Below are positions 15,307-25,652 of a DNA stretch of 64,000 nucleotides, piece after piece. Below the pieces are notes generated by a model. The model saw only the letters and a list, made by a program, of their open reading frames with translations, did not search any database and was not told where the DNA came from. Origin of the DNA: Phycomyces nitens (taxonomy: Eukaryota > Mucoromycota > Mucoromycetes > Mucorales > Phycomycetaceae); the NCBI GenBank assembly GCA_022702545.1, contig JAHRBC010000001.1, positions 7,750,001 through 7,814,000 of the forward strand, read 5' to 3'. How positions within the stretch are numbered: position 1 is the stretch's first letter; the number at the start of each line of letters is the position of its first letter. The translations under genes were made by a program, and so were the position numbers.

Positions 15307-16223
15307 ATGACCTTGAGCCTTGTTTTTGAATCTTCTCAAATAAATTACTCTTTCTTTTTTACTGTCTTGTTTGCCAAAAAGATGATTGCTAAAATCGCGC
15401 TTGTTCCGAGTGCTATTTTCATTATATATCAATGCATCTTGCATGAAAATGGAAACGATATTCTTAAATGTATTGGAACCACCCTAATGGCGACTATCTG
15501 ACTCGAATGTTTTTTTATTTATTAGTGATTGAAGCGACAATGGCTCTCTTGCGAAACACTAGTATAGGTCCACCCATCATTCTGCTCGCATTTATCGTAC
15601 TGTCTGTTGTCCCTGTTGCGAGCTTCACTATGCTGACAGTCGTTGCTGGGTTCATGTATGGGTTCCATCGAGGAGTAATTCTGGCCATCCTGGGATCATT
15701 CTTGGGCTCCATATTTTGTTTCTGGTAAATCAAGATCTGGTTTGTTTTATGAAAGATATTGATCAAATCTAGCTTGATCCACAAGGTGAATCTTGAGGAT
15801 CATTTGAAATTATCAAAGAACAATCAGGATAGGCATAATATTCTTTTAGATATCATCAATAAAAGTGGACTTTTGGTAAATTATCCTACAAACCTACCAA
15901 ATGATTCTAACTTTATACCCTTGGCCATTTCTCAGATGGCCGTATTGATCCGATGGAGCTTTCTTCCCTGCTCAGTATCCAACATTATGCTATCAAAGGC
16001 TTCAAATTCTAGATTTGGACACTATTCTCTTGCTGCAGCTATTGGGTCTGTAAAGGTGTTGCCCAAAGTATGGTTGGGTTCACAAATGACAACTTTTGTA
16101 AACCCCTTGGCCCCAGTTCATTCAAACCATGTCACACAATACGCAATGGGTTCAAGCACAATTATCTCTATCCTTGTGGGCCTATGGGTTCTTCAAAAGG
16201 CTCGTACCTCTAGTGCCCTTTGA
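15307..16223 (+). CDS. TVP38/TMEM64-family (VTT domain) membrane protein
   Basis: Four exons: 15307-15469, 15526-15724, 15773-15875, 15936-16223, giving 250 aa. A start at 15382 would give 225 aa and is equally plausible. Hydrophobic segments include IAKIALVPSAIFIIYQCIL, PPIILLAFIVLSVVPVASFT and GVILAILGSFLGSIFCF. The core VTT/DedA signature is visible in VVPVASFTMLTVVAGFMYGF, and the second half has RWSFLPCSVSNIML and KVLPKVWLGSQM. The last intron (15876-15935) is exactly 60 nt and free of stops, so an unspliced reading also stays open; splicing restores the family spacing (SGLL-MAVLIRWSFLP). Family proteins act in Golgi/ER membranes and some are lipid scramblases. Role here is inferred. Confidence 0.7.
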
Positions 16224-16368
16224 AAAGGTTCAATAATAAATAATAAAAGATTGAATAGCATACAAAACCCTCGTTCTCCTTTTTGATTGGCTTGTTTATG
16301 AGTTCAGTCACCTAAAAGAGCGCGTTTTAGTCGAATGTAATCATTAGTCCTTTTCCTCTACATTCACA

Positions 16369-17544
16369 ATGGCATTCAGAGCAATCTCGCGTAACAAGGC
16401 CTTCGGAGGACATGTCATCAAATATGAGCATCATTCAAATGAACTCAATTGCGACATGAAGCTCAATGTCTATCTTCCCAAAGAGGCCGATAGTGCTCCC
16501 GTACCTGCTGTCTATTTTCTGTCTGGGCTGACATGCAATGAAGACAACTTTATCCAAAAGAGTGGTGCATTGGTAGAGGCAGCTAAGCATGGACTTGCTC
16601 TTATTGCTCCTGATACCTCTCCTCGTATGGAAATTTAAATGATAGTGATTAGAATCTCATATGTTCTATAGGTGGTGTAAGTATCCAGGGCGACAATGAT
16701 TCATGGGACTTTGGTACTGGTGAGTACAAGGCGACTAGAAGACGTGATATTGACATTGAATAAAGGCGCTGGATTCTATGTCGATGCCACCGAGCCTTCC
16801 TGGTCCAAGCATTATCGCATGTACTCTTATATAGTGGATGAGCTCCCTGCTCTTATCAACAAGAATCTGCCAATTGTAAGAATCAAGTGATTGATTGGTT
16901 GATTTATAATACTAATTTGAAACCTAATAGGATGGATCAAAAGTCTCTATTATGGGACACTCGATGGTTAGAAGACCACATTCTAAATGTTCACATATAT
17001 ACTTATGCTTGATATTTTATAGGGTGGACATGGTGCATTGTCAATCTTTCTAAAGAACTCTAACAACTACAAGGTACGTTACAAGTGGTAATTCGGCAAT
17101 TTTATTTTTTGACTATTATTATTATTATTATTTTCCATAGTCTGTCTCGGCATTTTCTCCAATTGCAAACCCCATCAACTGCCAATGGGGACAAAAGGCA
17201 TTCAGTGGATACCTGGGAGAGAACAAGGAATCTTGGAAGGAGTATGACACTGTTGAGTTGCTGAAAAAGTTTAAAGGAAAGATTGATGCACTTGTAGATG
17301 TGGTAAGTCAACTGAATACATATTGATAAATACATACCAACACGCAAATCTCTGGTAGGGAACAAACGACAACTTTTTGGAGAACCAGCTTGGAATTGAT
17401 ACTTTAAAGAGCACCGTTGGCTCTCTTGGCAAGGATAGCGAATGGGATATTCGATATCAGCCAGGTTATGACCACAGTTACTTCTTTATCTCGACCTTTA
17501 TTGCAGATCACATTGCTCACCACGCAAAGGCACTCAAGCAGTAA
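16369..17544 (+). CDS. S-formylglutathione hydrolase (esterase D)
   Basis: Seven exons: 16369-16624, 16672-16719, 16766-16875, 16931-16966, 17023-17073, 17141-17302, 17359-17544, giving 282 aa, the usual length of the family. It hydrolyses S-formylglutathione to formate and glutathione, completing glutathione-dependent formaldehyde detoxification in the cytosol. Visible hallmarks are [32 protein letters not shown], the nucleophile Ser149 in GHSMGGHGAL, Asp in GTNDNFL and His in [12 protein letters not shown]. The intron after residue 150 splits the catalytic elbow (GHSM / GGHG) and has a weak donor GTTAGA. Start is the ATG in ACAATGGC, 145 bp after the stop of the VTT-domain gene. Confidence 0.95.
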
Positions 17545-17754
17545 ATTTCTTTTATGATTGGCAAATAAATCGGGGCTTTTGGTTATTAAGGGGGTATTGG
17601 TTTCTGGTGACAGTACTTGTTATAAATCCCAAGGACCATTTGCACCTCTTTGGGGGGGAGGGTTGGATTCACCTTGATAATTTTAGACAAGCCACATATC
17701 CTAATTTGCATGACTTTGCCTTTAGTCTAAACTTGTTGGTATTTATCTTGGCTG

Positions 17755-18317
17755 ATGGTGAAACAGGAAGCAAAACAACGCATTGACACACATGCGAATG
17801 AGATCCTCAAGACTCAGATTGATGCCTCTATTGGAATCGCTCGCTCAGTAGTCCATTCCTGGTTGCCTCCACCTAAAGAAGGAGAAAAAATAGAAGACAA
17901 TGATGACTCATTTACACTTTACACAACAGGTAGACCTGACAGGTAACAAGAGGAATGTAGACCTGTTTCGTATGCTCATCGGACAATAGACTCGGTCTAG
18001 GTGCAAAGTTCTTGTCGCATGCAGATGCTATGCGACATACACCAACTCCAACCACAGGCTCGAAAGAAGAAATCCAATTAAGAAACAAGATATTGAATCA
18101 GAATAGACGGTCGGGTGCTAGAGATCAATATGCAAAGAGGAAAGAGGAGAGTGAAGATGAAGAAGAGTCGAGAACACAGCGACCTGCGCCCAAGAAAGCC
18201 AAGAAGACTCAGGCAGCTGTAGAAGGCAAGACTGGGCCAGCAAAGAAAATTGGCCAACAAGGAGATTTCCTGTCAATGTATCTATCGGAACGCAGTAAAA
18301 AGAAGAAGAAGGGTTAG
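17755..18317 (+). CDS. Small basic protein, DUF3245-like
   Basis: Two exons: 17755-17942 and 17990-18317, giving 171 aa. The N-terminal half is amphipathic and contains SVVHSWLPPP. The junction creates GRPDRLGLGAKFLSH, followed by a lysine/glutamate-rich tail ending in KKKKKG, consistent with a nuclear or nucleolar protein. The RLGLGAKF motif with the basic tail recalls the fungal DUF3245 family; this is from memory of the motif and moderate at best. It ends 393 bp from the convergent gene on the minus strand. No enzymatic motif is visible. Confidence 0.65.
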
Positions 18318-18710
18318 AGATGGAATTGATGTTATAAAAAAGAAAGATATTTTCGGCTGTATTTGTCCAATATATGGTACCACACTTGTAATCAACACCT
18401 CAACATCCTGTATTAGTTTTCTAGCAAAGAGATTTCTTGGAGTATTTTTTATTTATAATGTTTATACTAATTCTACATGTAGAACGGGGTGAATTCCTCT
18501 ATTTCTGTTGAAAGGTGCGTAAGGCTACTAATGAAATCTACAGAATCCCATAAACCATCATTCTGTCTCTCATTTACACATTTAACATTGGTTCATGTAT
18601 TGATTTCCTACAAAACTGTAACTTTTATCCACAGGCAATTGTCTATAAGCGATTGCTCAATCAATGGCCCAAGTCTGATCTTGTTTGATTTATACATATT
18701 TATTTATTAA

Positions 18711-19960
18711 TTACAAAGTATGAGAGCTGTCCTCATCGTCATCATCGCTACTATCACTGCTACTGCTACTGCTACTGCTGCACCTAACAGTGCTATCTTT
18801 ACTGCTCGAACCATTCTCAGTGGCCTCTCTTTCTTTCTTTGCTTGTTCAAGTCTCTTGATCGTGTCTTTGGTTGATTTTCTACATGCTTCTCTTCTCGCC
18901 TTCTTTAGCTCTTTCTTGGCTCGCTTCTTTTTTGCCTTTTTGATTTCTTTCTTGTGGCCGGCCATGATGAGGTCAAGGTCTTCGGGAAATGATACTGATT
19001 TTTTTGGTTTGGTTTCATCAGACGACTTGGGAGCCAGGCCAATAGAGGGATCGACATCAATTGACTTGTTACGAAGAGTATTTCGAATGGTTTCGTCGTC
19101 AAAAACAATCTCTTCGCGTGAAATGGTAGGAATTTGAGGCTGTCTAGCGTATGACCCCATCCCAAACTGGGCCCGCAGTGTGGATTCATAGGAATTGTTG
19201 CCATAAAGACTGAGCTCGTACTCTCTTTCTTCTCTTTCTTCTCTTTCTCTTTTTGCTCTTTTCTTTTCTTTTTTTAATCTCTTTTGGATCTTGTCCTTCT
19301 TCTTTTTCTTGCCGTCTTTTGTATCCTTGCCTAGATCTTAATTGAAAAAGGGGAAATATTTTAGCAGGGCAAACAAAATATATATATATATATATCTAAA
19401 AAGACATACTTTCTCTCCAGTCTGGACATATTTTGTCCCGCAAGATGTCTCGAACAAATGGAAGAAGCTCAATGATCTAAACAAGGTATGAATAAAAACA
19501 TCTTTACTCTAGTCATCTTACCTCCCAGCTTTCGTCTGATAGGTCTCGTAAATCTCTTACCTAAGATCATTTGATAAAAATTAGTACACGTTTAAAGTAT
19601 TCTACTGCTAATATATATATGTGTGTGTTTTTTTGGCTGACATACAGAGTAAAGTCGATTTCTTTGTAGAATGGTAGTGTCATTGTCGACCTGGCTTTCA
19701 GACCATTGCTGATCTTCTCCAATTTTCTTTAGTAGTTCGTCGACGCTCTAAATTGAGAATGAGTAATTGAATGAGCATGTGGAATCAAACTCACCATGTT
19801 GTCTTTGTAATGAACTTGATTTGGCTCTGGATTCCAAGCTCATTAGTCCGGATTCTAATCAGACCAGAAGCGTAACAATACACTTACTACGAGGCTGTGT
19901 AGCAGCAGCTGTATTTATCGCCCAGTCTTTAAAAGATATTAAGAACTCGTGGGCAACCAT
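18711..19960 (-). CDS. Hypothetical Lys-rich protein with a SAM-like segment
   Basis: Six exons on the minus strand: 19888-19960, 19795-19838, 19646-19747, 19522-19560, 19410-19476, 18711-19336, giving 316 aa. All junctions keep frame and read protein-like, for example TQPRTWNPEPNQVHYKDNM across the first intron. The segment VRDLRDLSDESWEIIELLPF resembles a SAM-like helical motif. Beyond residue 110 the protein is strongly basic and coiled (KKKKKDKIQKRLKKEKKRA), then has a VSFPEDLDLIMAGHKKEIKK block, and ends in a Ser/Asp-rich acidic tail. The very charged composition suggests a nuclear protein. I do not recognise the family, and the second exon (44 nt) rests on phase and composition only. 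Confidence 0.65.
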
Positions 19961-21290
19961 TGTTTGTTCTTGATTTCCAAGGCAAGAAGGTTAGAATAAA
20001 GAAAGTGGGATGTTCTGAGATTGAAACTCACAATAGTAAAATTGATCAAGAGGTTGATTGAATGGTTGTGACTCGATAAAGTATAAACAAAGTCGAGAAG
20101 AGTGAAAGGTGAATATATAGATTAAAAAAAAGGCGTAATACCTTGGAGGATTAAAGTAGTTGTCTCGTTTTATAGCTTTCTTGGATTTCGAAATCCTACA
20201 ATTGTGTAACTATCCTATTTGGGAAATGGCTTATAGACAACTTGCTGTAAAAAAAAAGGCGTGGAATTTGGTTTCACATATGCGCTTAGATCCTTTGCCT
20301 ATTATTTATTATAAGCCTATTATTGATGAGCAAAATTACTGGTTGGCTATTAAAACAAACTGTCTATTGACATTTAAATATCCTTGAACTCTTGAGTTAA
20401 AAATATATACACGCTTTCCGGGGTAATTGTGTTGGATCTTGATGGCAAGGAAAATCAGTGTAATGGTAGTCTTGGAGCGTTGCATTTACTTTTGCAATTA
20501 GAGACATGTGTGTGTGTGTGGAGATCAATCTGCATTTGATATTTTTAAACAGCAGTACTAGAAACCATGGGCTGCATCATAGAGATATTATTATTTTTTT
20601 GTGGAGTTGTCTTTGTACACAACCGGGCATGATGGTTCCTTTGGTTACCAGCCACAATGCATACCAATTATATTCTTATGAATTTAATCAATTATGCATA
20701 TTGTTACTTGCAATTTCCTTTCTTGTACACACTCGCCACAATTATTTCCTGGATCCACGGTATGAGATTTGACTACAAAGTCCGTCAGGTTTCAATTTAT
20801 CTCATTCTGGTTTAATGAACTCTGGCCAAGTATATCTTCATGGGCAATCTGACGATGATCGACCAGGGTATAAGGGCATTAATGTCTCTGTATGTATAAT
20901 ACAATATATCATAAAGCCTTTTTGTTACTGTAAAAAGGGACCCAATGATGTTTTGTATGGTTTACGTCTTGTCTTGGCATCAATGCCAATTATCAAACTA
21001 CGTCATGTTGATCTAGTTTGTCAATCTCCAGTATTGATTGGTACAAGCATTAAAGAGGATGACTTTGCACAGAATATCTAATGGTCCAACAGATCTAAGA
21101 GGTTTCAGTCTGACTCTGTCAGGCAAATAATATTAGATTTGTATGGTTTACATACATAAGCATTGCCATGACGATTGGAATATGTTTTGAAACAGCATAG
21201 AGAGTCCAGATTATACCCTGACACACGCACTTTTATTATTATTATTATTTTCTGATGTATATCCACAAAGCTATATAAACCGCCGCTTAA
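19961..21290. other. Intergenic DNA with possible gene relic
   Basis: Several short plus-strand open stretches (about 20215-20387, 20560-20772, 20815-21081) look more protein-like than random DNA, for example GPNDVLYGLRLVLASMPI and HVDLVCQSPVLIGTSI. They lack ATGs in good context and convincing splice sites, and no common reading emerges. The last resembles the helix-strand alternation of an RNase H-like fold, but I cannot support that. Most likely a decayed gene or element. Confidence 0.35.
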
Positions 21291-22821
21291 TCATTGTTCT
21301 GGGAATGTTCCAATATTTCTCAGTTTCTTTCCAAAGCGCTGGACATCGTGTGCAAAAAGTTGGTCTTCTTCCATGGCAGGGAAATGCCCTCCCTATAGAC
21401 TATAGTAAGGTCTTGGACTTCATAAATGTGAACAAATTAAACTAGTCCACCTACCGATTCAAATCTGCTGTACTGCTGCAAATTAGTGGCAGCCTTTAGC
21501 CAGTCTTCAGGAAGCTTGTTTTTTTAAAAAAAAAATGTTAAATGTGCAAATGAAAGCCAAGACCAGTAATTCTATTGGTAGGTCACTTACTCTTGCTATA
21601 TCATGCGCAAATGCACAGACGGCTACAGGAATCTTGACACGCGGGACAATTACTTTGATCATTTCATTTTGCTCGAGGCATTCATAATATATTCTTATGG
21701 AGGATGACATGGTATTTGTAAGAAGATAGATGGATACTTGAGTCAAAAATTCGTATGAAGTAATGGTGTCTGGCAGTGCAGTTTTGTCCTTGTCTTTGTC
21801 TTTGGGATGGAATGACCAATTGTGATATTTTTCAAGCATCCAGCCCAGTAATCCCAGTGGACTATCGCTCAGTCCATAGGCAAGAGTATAGGGTCGAGTG
21901 CCTTGGATTGATCTGTACCCACAATCATTATTTCTCTCGGCATTAGCAAATGTTGCTCCACCTAATATAGTACTGTCTTTGCCATAAATTATATCAAAGC
22001 CTACAAGTAGACTAGCAAAGAACTTTACAATCTTGAAAGGATGCAATACAATATTGCGAGGAGTAGGCAAGGGTGGAAGTGCCCAAGGGAAACCGGTATG
22101 GAATGCTTTGCAGTTTTCCGGGTAGTTGGAAGCAATATACTTTCCAATGATTCCACCCCAATCACCTCCTTGCAACACTACATAAAAGGCGTGTTTTGTT
22201 AGATGGGATTGATTCTTGACCTGTTGTTCTGGGGGCACTTACTGTACTTGCTGTACCCAAGTCTCAGCATTAATGAATTGATGATTCCTGCCATTCTGAC
22301 CACTCCATAACCAGTTTTCTTGGGTGCTTCTGAGAATCCATATCCAGGAAGGCTTGGTACAACCACATGAAATGCCTGTTATTTAGACTCGCGTTAAATT
22401 GACACAAACACTTTCCAAAGTCTCTATTTAACCTTACCTGTCCCCCATTTGCTCCGTCGCGCAACGGGTCGATTACCTTGTGAAATTCATAGAATGTAGA
22501 TGGCCAGCCATGCAAGAGTAAGATGGGTATAGCGTCTCTATGGCTAGAAGGTTCGTGGACAAAATGTAGATTGATGTCATCTATTGTAGTATGGTAGTGA
22601 CTCCAGCTATTCATCTTTGCTCTGGGAATTTCCCAATCAAATGCATGCGCCCAAATCTTTGCAAGGGGCTCGATTGCCCAACGAGGCGCCCCATGTGTCC
22701 ATCCCACATCTTCGGTAAGTTCGTTTGGGTAATTCGAGGTCTTTAGTCTCTCATGAAGCCAATTTAGCTTCTTGGGAGAGAAACTTGGGACTGTAAAAGG
22801 TACGATCTCTTGGTTTTCCAT
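21291..22821 (-). CDS. Epoxide hydrolase (microsomal/EHN type)
   Basis: Five exons on the minus strand: 22438-22821, 22243-22375, 21591-22177, 21455-21514, 21291-21392, giving 421 aa. The N-terminus (VPFTVPSFSPKKLNWLHERL) and DVGWTHGAPRWAIEPL form the EHN domain. The alpha/beta-hydrolase core follows with HGWP (oxyanion hole), SLPGYGFSEAP, and QGGDWGG containing the Asp nucleophile. A lid region follows, and SGGHFPAMEEDQLF carries the catalytic His. Such enzymes hydrolyse epoxides to diols. The open frame runs upstream to a TTG that would add a hydrophobic leader; the first ATG (22821, good context) gives a soluble protein, which I prefer. Substrate is unknown. Confidence 0.9.
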
Positions 22822-23907
22822 CGAATACAACACCACAACAAAGAAGCTCCACAGGATCCCTGTACACAGCAACTCATATATAGCTACCTTACAAAAATGG
22901 GTATTAAGCGTGACATCCTCTAAATCCGACTAATCTAGAACAAACATCTTTAGTGTGTCCAAAAGCACCATATAAAAGGTTTTATAGCTCACCAAAGCAG
23001 CCATTAATCTTGCTTTTTTTTTTTGGAACAGGGCATTCTATACCTGATTATCTCTATATTCTAATGACCATTTTCTTTATAGTCCTCTAGTTATCGTTTC
23101 AGATCAATATGTTTAATGCTGTGTAAATGTGTAACGAGCAAGGCTTGGTTTTCATTTATGTTTCTTGGAGGCCCAGCGTCTTGTACTTGCTACTCCAACC
23201 TAATGCTTTATCTTTTGGCCAACTAATCAAAAATATATATATATATCATTGGCTATAGATCCTTTATTAGATTTTATAGCCTCGAGAAAATATTGACAGA
23301 ATCCCAAGTTGTATAGGCGACAATCTCAACTGATATTTCACATGTTCTATTTTGTGCTATAGTCTGTTGAACTTCAAAATAACCTGGGCTTATGAGAGCT
23401 ACACTCGAATACCAAAAGATTCATTAACTACCGTTTAGAGCAAAGACCAAAAGAACAATATCTACCTATATATGTTTTATCAACTCTGGTTCAATTGATT
23501 AACAAGGCTCTCTCTATATTAGATTGAAACTGTTGAATGTAAAGGTACCTGTGGACTTGTCAATACATGGCTTATAATTGTAATCACATAATATTGTGCT
23601 AAAGAACCGTCTTTTACACCTCTAAACAACCATATGTGCTGTTGATATTGAATTTTGGACCTGAGAACATTGTCTTTGGCCTCTACTGAAAATCAACCCA
23701 AATTCGTTTTTTAATTTCTTTGGTTCTCCGTCATGACTTGGTTTTGTGTACAACAATAGGGGTATGAATGATATGATCTCCTACAGGCCTCATTTGGTGG
23801 TGATATCATGATTGCCTGCTTGGTTGCTCAAGGTCCATTATTCTATCTTGTAATCTCTACTTATCCTTCCCATTCTCCTTCTTTTCTCTCTCGACCACAA
23901 AAAAAAA
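22822..23907. other. Divergent promoter region
   Basis: About 1.1 kb lies between the divergently transcribed epoxide hydrolase and hexokinase-like genes, with no coding potential seen. The last 60 bp before the hexokinase-like ATG are a C/T-rich tract followed by an A9 run, a common leader composition for highly expressed fungal genes. Confidence 0.5.
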
Positions 23908-25652
23908 ATGTCTTTGACCAATCTTACCAAGCAGTCTGTCCGTACCGATGCCCAATGTGATGCCCTAGAGGAGCTCCACCAGCAATTCAGATTGCCAACT
24001 GCAGAACTCAAGAAGATGTCCAACTATTTGGTTGAAGAAATGCGTGACGGTCTCAAAACCCACAATGCAACTGTCCCAATGCTTCCCTCGTTTATCAAGC
24101 ACCACCCAACCGGTCAAGAACAGGGCGAATATCTTGCCCTTGAACTCAGTGGTAAGTACACGACCATACCATACCATACCATACCATACCATGCCGTGTT
24201 TCTGTTTATTAATTCGCGTATTCACCATAGGCTCCTATGTCCGTACCTTTCTTGTCCATCTCCATGGCAAAGGAAGAATCACAACCCGCCAGCAAAAGTA
24301 CCGTATCACAGACAACCTAAAAAAGGGATCGATCACAAATCTTATCGATTTCCTGGCTCGTTGTGTTGACTCGTTCCTTATTTTTGTTGGGAAGCAAGAC
24401 ATTGAGGAACCACTCGCCTTGGGTTTCAGTATTTCATTCCCCCTTAATCAGACTGCAATCAACCAGGCATCTGTGAGAAGATGGACAAAGGACTTTGAAA
24501 TCACTGGAGCAGACGATAAGAATCTCTCTGACCTTTTACAAGAAAGTCTCAAGAAACGCAAGGTGCCTGTGGTGGTCAAGGCTGTCTTGAATGGAACTGG
24601 TAAGATTGCATTGGTTATTGGTCAACACTGCCTTATATTCCTACAACCATCTAAATCTCTCTCTTTTTCTCCTAAAGCCGGATGTCTCTTGGCTCACAAC
24701 TACCGTAGTCTGGACACTCTTTTGGCATGCACTGTCAGCACTGGTACCAATGCAGGCAAGTCATCGATACACTTTTGCCACGTATGTAGACTAATATTTG
24801 GGTCTATTTAAACAGCCTATTGGGAAAAGACGGTCAAGGTAGTCAAGTATGATATCAAGGGTGCCAAAGAAGATGATGAGATGATTATGGATACCGAATG
24901 GGGATCCTTTGGTGACAGCCATCCCCACTACCTCCCCCGTACCTTTTATGACAATACTGTAAACCGTGAGTCTATCAATCCCGGCATTCACCTGTTTGAA
25001 AAGATGATTTCCGGTCTCTATCTTGGCGAAATTGTACGCTGTATCATGGTAGACTTCTTGGACCGTCGTTTGATTTTCAATGGTCAATACACAAAGGAGT
25101 TGAATACTCCATACTTCTTTGAGGTTTCTTATATGAGTGCTATTGAAATGGATACAAGCGAGGACCTTGAGGACACCAAACACATTCTTGAGACCATTCT
25201 CAATATACCTACCACAACCCTTGTAGACCGTCAGATGGTCAAGAGGTTCTGTGGGTTGGTAGGCCAGCGTGCTGCCCGTTTGACAGCTGCTGCCATGAGT
25301 GCTGTTATTGACAAGAGAAACGTTCTCGAGACTGGATTGACTGTTAGTAAGTATTAGAGCACTGTGGACAGGATTTCTAGACAGACGGGTTGTTGACATT
25401 GATCTACTCTAGGCGTTGAAGGTTCTATTTACGAGCATTACCCAAGTTTCCCCGAGAGAGTCAACAAGGGCATTCGTGAAATATATGGTGCCAATGTCGA
25501 CTGTATTAATATTGGAGTAAGTAATTGGGTGGAGATGTCAGGCAACCAGAATCTCATTATTATTATTATTATTATTATTTCAAAAGGTTACAAGAGATGG
25601 CAATGGTATCGGTGCTGCGTTGGCCGCCATGATTGCCTGTACAAGAGAATGA
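23908..25652 (+). CDS. Atypical hexokinase, predicted non-catalytic
   Basis: Six exons: 23908-24151, 24231-24599, 24678-24755, 24816-25346, 25413-25516, 25587-25652, giving 463 aa, a normal fungal hexokinase length. The fold is clear: HGKGRITTRQQKY, LGFSISFPLNQTA, RRWTKDFEITG, STGTNAAY, TEWGSF, NPGIHLFEKMISGLYLGEIV, and TRDGNGIGAALAAMIA. Two essential sites are altered. The phosphate-1 loop, normally DLGGTN, reads ELSGSY (79-84). The catalytic Asp of the NDTVG motif is Gly203 (NGTAG). Glucose-contact residues equivalent to yeast Hxk2 Ser158, Lys176, Asn237, Glu269 and Glu302 appear kept. Comparable inactive paralogues exist in Aspergillus (HxkC/XprF, HxkD) and are regulators. The third intron (24756-24815) begins with GC. 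Intron 1 contains an ACCAT repeat. Confidence 0.9.
24163..24193. repeat. (ACCAT)n microsatellite in intron 1
   Basis: About six tandem copies of the pentamer ATACC/ACCAT lie inside the first intron of the hexokinase-like gene. Only the last copy carries a change (ATGCC). Near-perfect identity suggests recent expansion. Confidence 0.85.

Noticed and set aside
22822..22872. Hydrophobic N-terminal extension of the epoxide hydrolase
   Set aside because: The extended frame starts at TTG; the first ATG is at 22821. Without an upstream exon the leader is not translated.
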